A model generated the notes under the pieces. It was not told where the DNA came from and made no database searches. It saw only the letters and a program-made list of their open reading frames with translations. The translations under genes and the position numbers were made by a program. 32,789 nucleotides of DNA. Origin: UBA4660 sp034408895. GTDB lineage: Bacteria; Bacteroidota; Bacteroidia; Flavobacteriales_D; Sanyastnellaceae. This document shows positions 17,960-24,611 of the stretch, piece by piece (position 1 is the first letter of the stretch; each line of letters opens with the position of its first letter). The stretch covers positions 1 to 32,789 of the forward strand of contig JAWXCI010000079.1 in NCBI GenBank assembly GCA_034408895.1, read 5' to 3'.

Positions 17960-18546
17960 AAAAAACCGGTTTGCTTTTCGGCTCATTCAATCCGGTACAT
18001 ACCGGCCACCTCATCATTGCCGAATACTTCGCTACACAAACTGAAATGGATGAAGTGTGGTTCGTGGTGAGCCCCCACAATCCACTGAAAGAAATCGCAT
18101 TACTCGAAGCCGAACACCATCGCCTTGCAATGGTAAAACTCGCAGTGAAGGACAATCCACATCTCCATGCCTGCGAAATAGAATTCACGATGCGCAAACC
18201 ATCTTACACCATTGATACTCTTCACGTACTGAAAGACTCCTTTCCAAAAAACGAATTCATACTATTGATGGGTGAGGACAATCTCCCCGCACTGCATCAA
18301 TGGAAAAGTTACCAAGAGATATTGTCGAGCTACGAGATCTATGTCTACCCGCGGTTGAATACCACCGGCACCAGCCTCTCACCAATCCAGTGGGAAAAGC
18401 ACCGGATAAAATTCTTTCCGGCCCCGAGACTCGAAATTTCCGCTACCCGCCTTCGTGAAATTATTAGTCAGGATAAAAGCACACGCTATCTTTTGCATGA
18501 TGACGTGGTGAAGTACATCAACACACATCAACTTTACCGCAGCTAG
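17956..18546 (+). CDS. nadD: nicotinate-nucleotide adenylyltransferase
   Basis: This 196-residue enzyme makes deamido-NAD from nicotinate mononucleotide and ATP in NAD synthesis. The nucleotidyltransferase signatures are GSFNPVHTGHL near the N terminus (HxGH motif) and EISATRLREII near residue 160 (ISxTxxR). The NadD-specific KPSYTIDTL and MGEDNLPALHQW segments are also present. The start is a TTG whose TTGA overlaps the gmk stop, the same arrangement seen at the kinase-yraN junction. No ATG exists upstream of the conserved GLLFGSFNP. Confidence 0.95.
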   Translation: MKKTGLLFGSFNPVHTGHLIIAEYFATQTEMDEVWFVVSPHNPLKEIALLEAEHHRLAMVKLAVKDNPHLHACEIEFTMRKPSYTIDTLHVLKDSFPKNEFILLMGEDNLPALHQWKSYQEILSSYEIYVYPRLNTTGTSLSPIQWEKHRIKFFPAPRLEISATRLREIISQDKSTRYLLHDDVVKYINTHQLYRS

Positions 18547-18611
18547 TCCATAGTCAAAGATTTAACCGCACTTCAATATTCATTGCAGTGCATTCCATTT
18601 CCTTTTGCCGG

Positions 18612-18639
18612 TTGCCCATTGCCTGTTGTTTTCACTTTG
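18612..18639 (+). promoter_or_regulatory. promoter of the 48-aa protein gene
   Basis: TTG (18612-18614), 17 bp and TCACTTTG (18632-18639) fit TTG-N17-23-TAnnTTTG with one mismatch. The -33 context GGTTGCCC is identical to that of the tRNA-Arg promoter at 22211-22218. Transcription would start about 45 bp before the ATG at 18690. Confidence 0.45.
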
Positions 18640-18689
18640 GCACACCGTTCGCAAAAGGGGTTGCCGTAAAACATTCAATACACAAAAAA

Positions 18690-18836
18690 ATGAACGAACA
18701 CAAATTGAAGTACCACGCCCTAAGGCAACAAGCCGTGGAGATGATGCAGGCAGGAAACATCAACGCCTACCTGGCAAAGCTCTTAGCACTGAGTGATGTC
18801 CGGATGCAATTGATCAATAGCACTGCCGCCCGTTAA
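18690..18836 (+). CDS. small conserved-looking helical protein (48 aa), function unknown
   Basis: The ATG at 18690 follows an A-rich tract and opens MNEHKLKYHALRQQAVEMMQ, continuing as two amphipathic helices (AGNINAYLAKLLALSDVRM) to the stop. I do not recognise a named family, although short proteins of this composition are common in Bacteroidota. The gene stands alone, with its own promoter-like sequence upstream and a strong terminator 40 bp downstream. That argues that it is real and independently expressed. The open frame extends upstream to 18588 but that part is unlike protein. Confidence 0.6.
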   Translation: MNEHKLKYHALRQQAVEMMQAGNINAYLAKLLALSDVRMQLINSTAAR

Positions 18837-18874
18837 GGCTGGGTGGCAGGTTTAAATACATAGGTTAAAGGTTG

Positions 18875-18914
18875 AAAAACGCTTCGTGGAAACACGAGGC
18901 GTTTTTTGTTTTTA
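18875..18914 (+). terminator. strong intrinsic terminator with GNRA loop
   Basis: AAAAACGCTTCGTG pairs with CACGAGGCGTTTTT (14 bp, one G-T wobble) around a GAAA tetraloop, and runs into TTTTTTGTTTTT. The A-tract on the left makes it potentially bidirectional. It separates the 48-aa gene from the sigma factor gene. Confidence 0.85.
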
Positions 18915-18979
18915 AATTCGCCTTGTAACTTCCACAAAGCACGAGGCGTCCTACGCCTTGAAAAAATCTTTGCAGCCGA

Positions 18980-19471
18980 ATGACGATAGCTGAATACAAT
19001 AAATGTGTTGACCTGCATAGTGACGGATTGTTCCGTTTCCTGCTCAAGAATGTAAGGGATCGCGACAAGGCGAAAGACCTCGTGCAGGACACTTATGCCA
19101 AGCTGTGGATGAAAGTCGAGGAAGTGAATTTTGAGAAAGCGAAGAGTTACATTTTCACTGCTGGTTATCACACCATGATAGATCAGATACGCAAGGAAAA
19201 GCGTCATCAGCATTACACCGCGGAAGAAAAGAGAACTACATTTTCAGGAAGCACCAGGCAATACACTGATTTGAATGAGATATTAAACGAAGCCCTCGAC
19301 CGACTTCCAGCGGTGCAGAAAAGTGTGGTGATGCTGCGTGACTACGAAGGATACAGTTATGAAGACATTGAAAAAATTACAGGCCTCAACGAATCACAGG
19401 TGAAAGTGTACATCTACCGCGCAAGAGTTGCGCTGAAAGAATACCTTGTGAAAATTGAAAATGTGGTTTGA
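18980..19471 (+). CDS. ECF-type RNA polymerase sigma factor
   Basis: This 163-residue protein is a group 4 sigma-70 factor. Region 2 contains LVQDTYAKLWMKVEEV (residues about 34-49) and YIFTAGYHTMIDQIRKEKRH, which bind core polymerase and the -10 element. Region 4 has LDRLPAVQKSVVMLRDYEGYSYEDIEKITGLNESQVKVYIYRAR, a helix-turn-helix for the -35 element. No extra domain is present. The gene for a membrane protein that is probably its anti-sigma factor follows after 108 bp. The ATG at 18980 is used; a short hairpin (GGCGT/ACGCC) lies just upstream. Confidence 0.93.
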   Translation: MTIAEYNKCVDLHSDGLFRFLLKNVRDRDKAKDLVQDTYAKLWMKVEEVNFEKAKSYIFTAGYHTMIDQIRKEKRHQHYTAEEKRTTFSGSTRQYTDLNEILNEALDRLPAVQKSVVMLRDYEGYSYEDIEKITGLNESQVKVYIYRARVALKEYLVKIENVV

Positions 19472-19579
19472 TTGGAATGAAGAATGGGAACTTAAAATGG
19501 AGGATGGTAAATGTATAATCGAGAATAATGCTTTGCAGAAGCCTATGGACTATTGGCCACGGGCTATAGACACAAGAAA

Positions 19580-20866
19580 ATGATCAGCAGGAACAACTAC
19601 GAAATATTTTTCATTGACTACATCGAAGGCAATCTTCATCCTGATGTGGTGAGTGAACTCTTGTTGTTTTTAGAGGTCAATCCTGATCTTGCTGCCGAAC
19701 TTGAGGGAATCGAAAACGCTACTCTTTCTCAGATCCCTGAAATTTTTGATTTGAAAGATGGGTTGAAGAAAACTGAACCTGAGCTATCAAGGGATGAAAT
19801 TGATTTTTTGCTCGCAAGGAAACTGGAAGGGGATTTGAGTGAAAGCGAAATTAAGCTTTCAGAAAAACTCATTGCTGATTATCCGTTTGTCGCAACTGCT
19901 GAAAAGGCATTTGCCTTAACCCGCCTGAAACCTGAGTCTGTAATCTTCACTGAAAAGGATCAATTGTACTTTCCAGAACATCCCGACTTGAACAACATCC
20001 AGATGCTGCTAATAGCAAAAGTGGAAGGCGATCTTACCCTTGAACAAAATGAAAAACTTTCTGCGCTGCTGGCCTCAGATGCTTCGCTTCAAAGTGAACT
20101 TGGCTGGTACTACAAAACCCGCTTAAAACCGGAGGCCGTGGTGTTTGAAGGAAAAGCCAAACTGAAACAAAAAGCCACGACAGTAATCTCACTTCGCAGA
20201 ATTCTTTACGCAACCACCGCGGCAGCAGCGGCATTAGTGCTTTGGTTTTCCGTGGATAACGGAAAAAGTGTTCCGGCATCATTGGCCACCGAATCAACAC
20301 ACAACATTTCCATTCCTGAAGCCGTTGCACAATCAAATGATTCAACGGAGAATAACAAAAATGTAAATGGGCGTGATAATAAATTTCCACGACACACCCA
20401 TCACAGTTCGAATGACGTTGCACATTACGAATCAACTCCGAGGAATGAAAATCAAAAGATGGAAAATCCGAATCAGTCGGATGAAACACTGGCTCGGCCA
20501 TCTTTCAATAAAATTCAGCATATCACCTGGGATGCATTTGCGGTAAACGCACCACGCGCTGAACTTGCATTGAAACCGGAAGCAGTGATGCCCTACATAC
20601 ATGAGCAGAAAATCATCCCTGCGCAAAATGCGGATCATGAAAACTACCTCACCCTTACAGAGTTCCTCACTGGCAAGACTAAAGAAAAACTATGGGGCAA
20701 TGTCGAGTATCCGGAAGAAAACTTTGTGCTTGCACTGGCTGAAAGGGGATTGAATAAACATGCGGGTAATGTTGTGCCCGACTTGGAAGTGGAGCGCATC
20801 AGTACCAAAGAGGAAAAATCATTCAGGCTTAAATTCTGGAAATTCGAGTTTGAACGGAAGAGATAG
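19580..20866 (+). CDS. probable membrane-bound anti-sigma factor or sigma-regulatory protein with three internal repeats
   Basis: The ATG at 19580 (MISRNNYEIFFIDYIEGNL) begins 428 residues. The cytoplasmic part consists of three related units of about 55 residues: 7-60, 74-130 and 140-196. Each has an EG(N/D)L core, an L-rich helix, and in units 2 and 3 a LKPE-V-F-K motif. A transmembrane helix follows (about 206-224, ILYATTAAAAALVLWFSV). A 200-residue low-complexity, Asn/Glu/His-rich extracytoplasmic part follows, ending in a basic tail (FWKFEFERKR). Position directly after an ECF sigma gene suggests it holds the sigma factor at the membrane. The zinc-binding anti-sigma motif HxxxCxxC is absent. 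Alternative: a structural partner unrelated to sigma binding. Confidence 0.7.
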   Translation: MISRNNYEIFFIDYIEGNLHPDVVSELLLFLEVNPDLAAELEGIENATLSQIPEIFDLKDGLKKTEPELSRDEIDFLLARKLEGDLSESEIKLSEKLIADYPFVATAEKAFALTRLKPESVIFTEKDQLYFPEHPDLNNIQMLLIAKVEGDLTLEQNEKLSALLASDASLQSELGWYYKTRLKPEAVVFEGKAKLKQKATTVISLRRILYATTAAAAALVLWFSVDNGKSVPASLATESTHNISIPEAVAQSNDSTENNKNVNGRDNKFPRHTHHSSNDVAHYESTPRNENQKMENPNQSDETLARPSFNKIQHITWDAFAVNAPRAELALKPEAVMPYIHEQKIIPAQNADHENYLTLTEFLTGKTKEKLWGNVEYPEENFVLALAERGLNKHAGNVVPDLEVERISTKEEKSFRLKFWKFEFERKR

Positions 20867-20907
20867 TCACAGGGCAAAAAGTCCTGCCATTCCAATTGTT
20901 CACGAAG

Positions 20908-20981
20908 TGCGCCCACCTGGGATCGAACCAGGGACCCACAGATTATGAGTCTGTTGCTCTAACCATCTGAGCTATGGGCGC
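20908..20981 (-). tRNA. tRNA with CAU anticodon (elongator tRNA-Met, or tRNA-Ile2)
   Basis: The 74-nt cloverleaf has a 7-bp acceptor stem (GCGCCCA/TGGGCGC), a D-arm GCTCAGATGGTTAGAGC, an anticodon stem ACAGA/TCTGT with loop CTCATAA, a T-arm CCTGG/CCAGG with loop TTCGATC, and discriminator A. CCA is not encoded. The initiator features (1-72 mismatch, GGG/CCC anticodon stem) are absent, so it is either elongator Met or the isoleucine tRNA whose C34 becomes lysidine. The sequence alone does not settle which. Confidence 0.92.
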
Positions 20982-20999
20982 AATACTTGTAAAGGGCGG

Positions 21000-21029
21000 C
21001 AAAAGTATTCGCCTTCGGTGGTTTTCAAA
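21000..21029 (-). promoter_or_regulatory. promoter of the CAU tRNA
   Basis: On the minus strand TTTG (21026-21029), an 18-bp spacer and TACTTTTG (21000-21007) match the Bacteroidota promoter consensus perfectly. Transcription would begin about 13 nt before the tRNA. Confidence 0.65.
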
Positions 21030-21054
21030 GAGGGGACTATCACTTCTATTTTTG
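21022..21054 (+). promoter_or_regulatory. promoter of the coiled-coil protein gene
   Basis: TATTTTTG (21047-21054) matches the -7 consensus TAnnTTTG exactly. The -33 region is only TTTTC (21022-21026), 20 bp upstream. It overlaps, back to back, the tRNA promoter on the other strand. Confidence 0.45.
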
Positions 21055-21078
21055 GCTTCAATCAAAATCAAGGTTCTT

Positions 21079-22179
21079 ATGAAAAACATTCTCTTTATTT
21101 TCATTGTTTTCTTCTGTTCCCACCTCCGTGCACAGGACGAAAAAATTATTCAGGCACTTACCGCGACACCTGTCATAGAAGTTATGGAGCAGTCGGTTGA
21201 TTTTCGTGGGCAGGCTCAACCGGCATTCAACGTTTTTATCATGGCGGAGGAATCCGAATACGAAAGGGATTGGAAAAATTTTATGTTGGTCACCTATGCA
21301 GTGCAATTGAAAAAATCATCCGGATATTATGAAGCGTATTCTGTCCTGATTCCGGCTTGGCATTCAGATTCTATCAACGTTTACAGCAAAGCGACAAAGG
21401 ATGGCGATGGATTGCGTTTCTTTCTTCATGTAGAAAGCAGGGGGCAATTCATCAATTCAGATAATCAGCCACAAAGTGCCGCTGGCATCATTGCGTTATT
21501 GAAAATCCAGGTGAAGGATTTTTATACCAGATATTATGACATGCTCGCAGAAGTCCAGCAAAAAGCATACGATCGGCAAGTGAAGGACATTGAAAGACTT
21601 ATTAGCACAGGCGAAAAAATGAATAAAGAAATGGCAAACAAGGAAGCCGATATCGGCAAAGCGAATCAAGCCATTTCAGAAACAAATGGCAAACTGAAGG
21701 ACAATGCGAACCATGCAAATTCACAAAAGCAGCAATTGGATATTGAAAAGAAAGAACATGACAACATGAAGCGGGAACTTGATCTAAATGTGCAACAAGT
21801 CAATTTGAAGCAAAAGGAATACGACCAACTGAATTACAGTGGCAAGCTCAACACCAAACAAGGAGAAAAACTGACGAAAGAGCTTGCGAAACTCCGAAGC
21901 GAACAGGAAAAGATTCAACCGAAGATCACTTCCAAAAACGAAGACATTACCAAAACCGAATCTTCTATTTTCGACATCGATGAGGAAAGGACAAAACTGG
22001 AAAACAAGGTGCACGAAATTGAAAATTCAATTAGCAGGGATCAATCGGAAATCAACAACCTGAAATCACAACTCGACAACAACGAAAAATCAAAAGCCGA
22101 CAAACAGTTGCTCATGGACAATGCGAATAGCACACTTGATAAACTCCGCAACGCAAAAGCCGGTCTGGTTGTGCAATAG
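21079..22179 (+). CDS. exported coiled-coil protein of unknown function
   Basis: The 366-residue product starts with a clear signal peptide (MKNILFIFIVFFCSHLRAQ); the upstream frame reaches into the tRNA gene and was discarded. Residues about 25-165 form a small globular domain (FNVFIMAEESEYERDWKNFM, YEAYSVLIPAWHSDSINVYS). From about 170 to the end it is almost continuous coiled coil, rich in Lys, Glu, Asn and Gln, with heptad leucine/isoleucine positions (e.g. EERTKLENKVHEIENSISRD). No anchor, lipobox or sorting domain is seen, so a periplasmic location is inferred. The globular domain is not one I recognise. Confidence 0.8.
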   Translation: MKNILFIFIVFFCSHLRAQDEKIIQALTATPVIEVMEQSVDFRGQAQPAFNVFIMAEESEYERDWKNFMLVTYAVQLKKSSGYYEAYSVLIPAWHSDSINVYSKATKDGDGLRFFLHVESRGQFINSDNQPQSAAGIIALLKIQVKDFYTRYYDMLAEVQQKAYDRQVKDIERLISTGEKMNKEMANKEADIGKANQAISETNGKLKDNANHANSQKQQLDIEKKEHDNMKRELDLNVQQVNLKQKEYDQLNYSGKLNTKQGEKLTKELAKLRSEQEKIQPKITSKNEDITKTESSIFDIDEERTKLENKVHEIENSISRDQSEINNLKSQLDNNEKSKADKQLLMDNANSTLDKLRNAKAGLVVQ

Positions 22180-22212
22180 AAGATCCTCGATTTGTTTATT
22201 AGGCAGGGAAGG

Positions 22213-22241
22213 TTGCCCGTTGTTTGGCCATTCTATGTTTG
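22213..22241 (+). promoter_or_regulatory. promoter of tRNA-Arg
   Basis: TTG (22213-22215), an 18-bp spacer and TATGTTTG (22234-22241) match TTG-N-TAnnTTTG exactly. The predicted start lies about 10 nt before the tRNA. Confidence 0.65.
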
Positions 22242-22256
22242 CACACGCATTTTTTT

Positions 22257-22328
22257 GGTCCCATAGTTCAACGGATAGAATAGAAGTTTCCTAAACTTTT
22301 GATCCAGGTTCGATTCCCGGTGGGACTA
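22257..22328 (+). tRNA. tRNA-Arg (anticodon CCU)
   Basis: The 72-nt cloverleaf has an acceptor stem GGTCCCA/TGGGACT (1-72 is a G-U wobble) and a D-arm AGTTCAACGGATAGAAT typical of tRNA-Arg(CCU). The anticodon stem is GAAGT/ACTTT with loop TTCCTAA, and the T-arm is CCAGG/CCCGG with loop TTCGATT. The T-stem contains one A-C mismatch (51-63). Discriminator is A and CCA is not encoded. It reads AGG codons. Confidence 0.92.
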
Positions 22329-22329
22329 C

Positions 22330-22364
22330 AAAAACTCAACACATTTCAATGTGTTGAGTTTTTT
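22330..22364. terminator. bidirectional intrinsic terminator
   Basis: A perfect 15-bp stem (AAAAACTCAACACAT with its complement) and a 4-nt loop, with T-runs on both strands, starts one base after the tRNA-Arg. It also ends the leftward operon: the stop codon of the membrane-protein gene lies in the loop (22346-22348). Confidence 0.88.
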
Positions 22365-23011
22365 CTTTCTGCCCCGGGATGGCCGCTTGGGTAAAGTGCA
22401 ACCCAGAATCCAATGGTGTAAATAAGCATTGCAAGAATGTTGATAATGTTCTGCAAGTACCAAATATCCAATACGACTTGCAGGTCAACAAATGTGATAA
22501 CAAAGAATGAACAGAAGTTGTAGAAGAAGATTCCTATCACAAACCAAAATGCTGATTCTTTGCTGGTCTCAATGCCGCTTTCTGTTTTTTTCAATAGTGC
22601 GTAGGCGGCAATAAGTGATATGACCATCATACCTACCGTATCAAACACGGGACTCATGCCGCTCTCATCTGTGAATTCATTTTTTAGGATTAAGTAACAC
22701 AGAACCCAGAACGGAAGCACCAGGGCCAGGAGTGCTGTTGCGATTTTTCTTGCAATCTTTTCAAGAACAAAAAGCCTGAGGAAATAGATCAGGAATAGAC
22801 AATCCAACAAACCGTAGATATTCAGGACTATTCGCTGCGCCAGCCCCCAGTGCCCTGGGGAATAGCCAACGAATAAATCCGTCAGCAGTCCATAAAGAAG
22901 AAAAACAAAGAACAACAGTGGAATTCTTCCTTTGTTCATTGCAAAAACACCAAGACTAAGTGGCAACAGTCCTGAAAACGTTGCCACATTGCCAAAGAAA
23001 TGCTCATTCAT
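22346..23011 (-). CDS. seven-helix membrane protein of unknown function, LytTR-linked
   Basis: The 221-residue product has about seven hydrophobic helices (residues about 9-25, 29-50, 62-84, 90-109, 123-141, 153-176, 183-206), with short loops and a basic C-terminal tail (HPGAERKNSTH). I do not recognise the family; the layout resembles small 7TM sensor or transporter-like proteins, but no functional motif stands out. Its ATG overlaps the stop of the upstream gene as ATGA, so the two are translationally coupled. Both lie behind the LytTR-type operator at 23781-23837. Its stop codon is inside the terminator loop. Confidence 0.75.
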   Translation of the reverse strand: MNEHFFGNVATFSGLLPLSLGVFAMNKGRIPLLFFVFLLYGLLTDLFVGYSPGHWGLAQRIVLNIYGLLDCLFLIYFLRLFVLEKIARKIATALLALVLPFWVLCYLILKNEFTDESGMSPVFDTVGMMVISLIAAYALLKKTESGIETSKESAFWFVIGIFFYNFCSFFVITFVDLQVVLDIWYLQNIINILAMLIYTIGFWVALYPSGHPGAERKNSTH

Positions 23012-23706
23012 TTTTCAGGATAAGGTCTGGGTGGCCATGCGCGTTCCAGCATCCATACACCCACTCCGCCTTGCGATGTAATGTTTCTTCCTGAGGCATC
23101 CAACGGAACCAGAATGACTTTTAGTCCCTTCACTCCGCTAATTATGCTCATACCAAAATAGTAACGCAGGTATTGAACTCCTGGAGTTTGTGCAAGGAAG
23201 GTGGCAATTGAAGTGTCATTGTCTGCGAAGAATGCAAATGCATAATCGAGGTAGTTGTTGCCAGGCATATTGCCAGGAAGGTGGTTCAGAAAATTGTTAC
23301 CCGAAACTGCTGCCACTTCTATCCTTGTCATTGGGGTATCCGCCTGCATCGCATGTGTATGTCCTTGCAAGTATGCGGCAACGCTGGCCTGGTCGATAGC
23401 CCCGGCATAGGTGAAAGTGCTGTTGCGGTAAAGTGTTGTGGAGACAGGTGCTGCGGGTTTGTTGCTTGGGTCATAAGCAACTCCCTTTTCTGAAGCGATA
23501 AAAATTTCAGCCACTGCTCTGCCATTTTTCCAGCAAAGCCAGTTGAGTGTCCCCCCGAAAGGAGCAAGTGGTGCCGGTGCGTAAAAATTCTGGACACTGA
23601 TGTGTCCTCCCAGTGCATTGGTTCTTGCCACATTCATAAGGTTTGAATCGTTCAGCAGGTTGGTTACGAGATTGCACATCTCAAGAAAAGTAATGTTGTG
23701 AAACAT
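23008..23706 (-). CDS. soluble protein of unknown function, LytTR-linked
   Basis: The 232-residue product has no signal peptide or membrane helix and matches no family I know. It contains an N-terminal helical stretch (ITFLEMCNLVTNLLND). A central region with repeated Ala/Asn-rich strands follows (YLQGHTHAMQADTPMTRIEV, NYLDYAFAFFADND), and it ends with a basic WPPRPYPEK tail. It is the first gene behind three LytTR-like operator repeats and a promoter-like TTTG-N17-TAATTTAA. It is translationally coupled to the membrane protein, which suggests that the two work together. A cytoplasmic location is inferred. Confidence 0.72.
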   Translation of the reverse strand: MFHNITFLEMCNLVTNLLNDSNLMNVARTNALGGHISVQNFYAPAPLAPFGGTLNWLCWKNGRAVAEIFIASEKGVAYDPSNKPAAPVSTTLYRNSTFTYAGAIDQASVAAYLQGHTHAMQADTPMTRIEVAAVSGNNFLNHLPGNMPGNNYLDYAFAFFADNDTSIATFLAQTPGVQYLRYYFGMSIISGVKGLKVILVPLDASGRNITSQGGVGVWMLERAWPPRPYPEK

Positions 23707-23718
23707 GGTGATTAAGTT

Positions 23719-23747
23719 TTAAATTATTTTTGATTGAACTGGGCAAA
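23719..23747 (-). promoter_or_regulatory. promoter of the LytTR-linked two-gene operon
   Basis: On the minus strand TTTG (23744-23747), 17 bp and TAATTTAA (23719-23726) resemble TTTG-N-TAnnTTTG with two mismatches in the -7 element. A weak -7 element would fit a promoter that needs an activator. The operator repeats begin 33 bp upstream. Confidence 0.35.
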
Positions 23748-23780
23748 GAAGAACCAACCATTTTACTCTCACAATAGAGA

Positions 23781-23837
23781 ATCCATATCAGGCTGTATTT
23801 TGGCAAAATCAGGTAGATTTAAGGCAAAATCAGGTAG
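23781..23837 (-). promoter_or_regulatory. LytTR-type operator: three direct repeats with 21-bp period
   Basis: GGCAAAATCAGGTAG occurs exactly twice (23802-23816 and 23823-23837), and a degenerate third copy lies at 23781-23795. The shared core ATCAGG begins at 23787, 23808 and 23829, a period of exactly 21 bp, or two helical turns. LytTR-domain regulators are known to bind direct repeats with about this spacing. The lytTR regulator gene ends 12 bp away, and the repeats lie just upstream of the promoter of the next operon. Confidence 0.7.
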
Positions 23838-23849
23838 GAATCGGAAAAT

Positions 23850-24599
23850 TCAAAGTTTGCGAAAAAGGTCTAAAAATTCCTTTTTCTTATATCGCGATAC
23901 TTCCAGTTTCTTGCCATTCGCAAGTTCAACCTTACCACCATCGCCTTTCACATATGTTTTAATGTGACGGGGATTGATGATGTACTGTTGGTGAATACGC
24001 ACGAAACCAAAATCCTTCAACAGTTCATCACATTCTTTGGACGAACGGGATACAACAAGTTGTTGACCAGAGGTAAGGAAAAAATTAGTAAAGTTCTTTA
24101 CAGATTCGCAATAAATGATTTCCGGAGTGGTCACAAATTCATATCCCAGGGGTGTGGGCAGCGCAATGGTCTTCTCATCTGTTAGATTGCCGCGGACATT
24201 TTTCAACAGGCTGTTCATGTGTGGCTGCGGTCTTCGCAGCTTGTATTTCTCTTCGAATTTTCTAAGCGCCTGTTCCAATTCATCCTTACCGAATGGTTTG
24301 AGCAAATAATCCACAGCTGCCACCTTGAATGCTTTTACCGCATAGTCAGCAAAGGCAGTGCAGAAGATGATTTCGAAATCAATTTTTGGAAGCATTTCAA
24401 GAAGATCGAAAGCAGTGTACGGTGGCATATTTACATCGAGAAATACCAGGTCCGGTGATCGGGCCGGGATTTGCTCCGCGGCTTCCTTCACACCAGAGCA
24501 AACAGTCACCACCTCGTAAAGTGGTGATGCAGTTTGGAGCATCTTCTGCATAAGTTTTTGTTGTGCCTGCTCGTCATCAACGATAATGGTTCGGTACAT
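23850..24599 (-). CDS. LytTR-family response regulator
   Basis: This 249-residue protein has an N-terminal receiver domain (TIIVDDEQ acidic pair; phospho-acceptor Asp in DLVFLDVNMP; conserved Lys in LLKPFGKDEL). The C-terminal LytTR DNA-binding domain begins at about residue 140 (IIYCESVKNFTNFFL, then FVRIHQQYIINPRHIKTYV, then LEVSRYKKKEFLDLF). Such proteins bind paired direct repeats and activate nearby promoters. The kinase gene lies 12 bp upstream in the same operon. The likely target is the repeat array immediately downstream. Confidence 0.95.
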   Translation of the reverse strand: MYRTIIVDDEQAQQKLMQKMLQTASPLYEVVTVCSGVKEAAEQIPARSPDLVFLDVNMPPYTAFDLLEMLPKIDFEIIFCTAFADYAVKAFKVAAVDYLLKPFGKDELEQALRKFEEKYKLRRPQPHMNSLLKNVRGNLTDEKTIALPTPLGYEFVTTPEIIYCESVKNFTNFFLTSGQQLVVSRSSKECDELLKDFGFVRIHQQYIINPRHIKTYVKGDGGKVELANGKKLEVSRYKKKEFLDLFRKL

Positions 24600-24611
24600 A
24601 AATCAAAGGAA

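Noticed and set aside
18638..18653. Sigma-54-like site TGGCACACCGTTCGCA (GG-N10-GC) upstream of the 48-aa gene
   Set aside because: It fits the -24/-12 consensus with one mismatch (TCGC for TTGC), but it overlaps a standard TTG-N17-TCACTTTG promoter, and no sigma-54 activator gene is nearby. One match of this kind is not enough.
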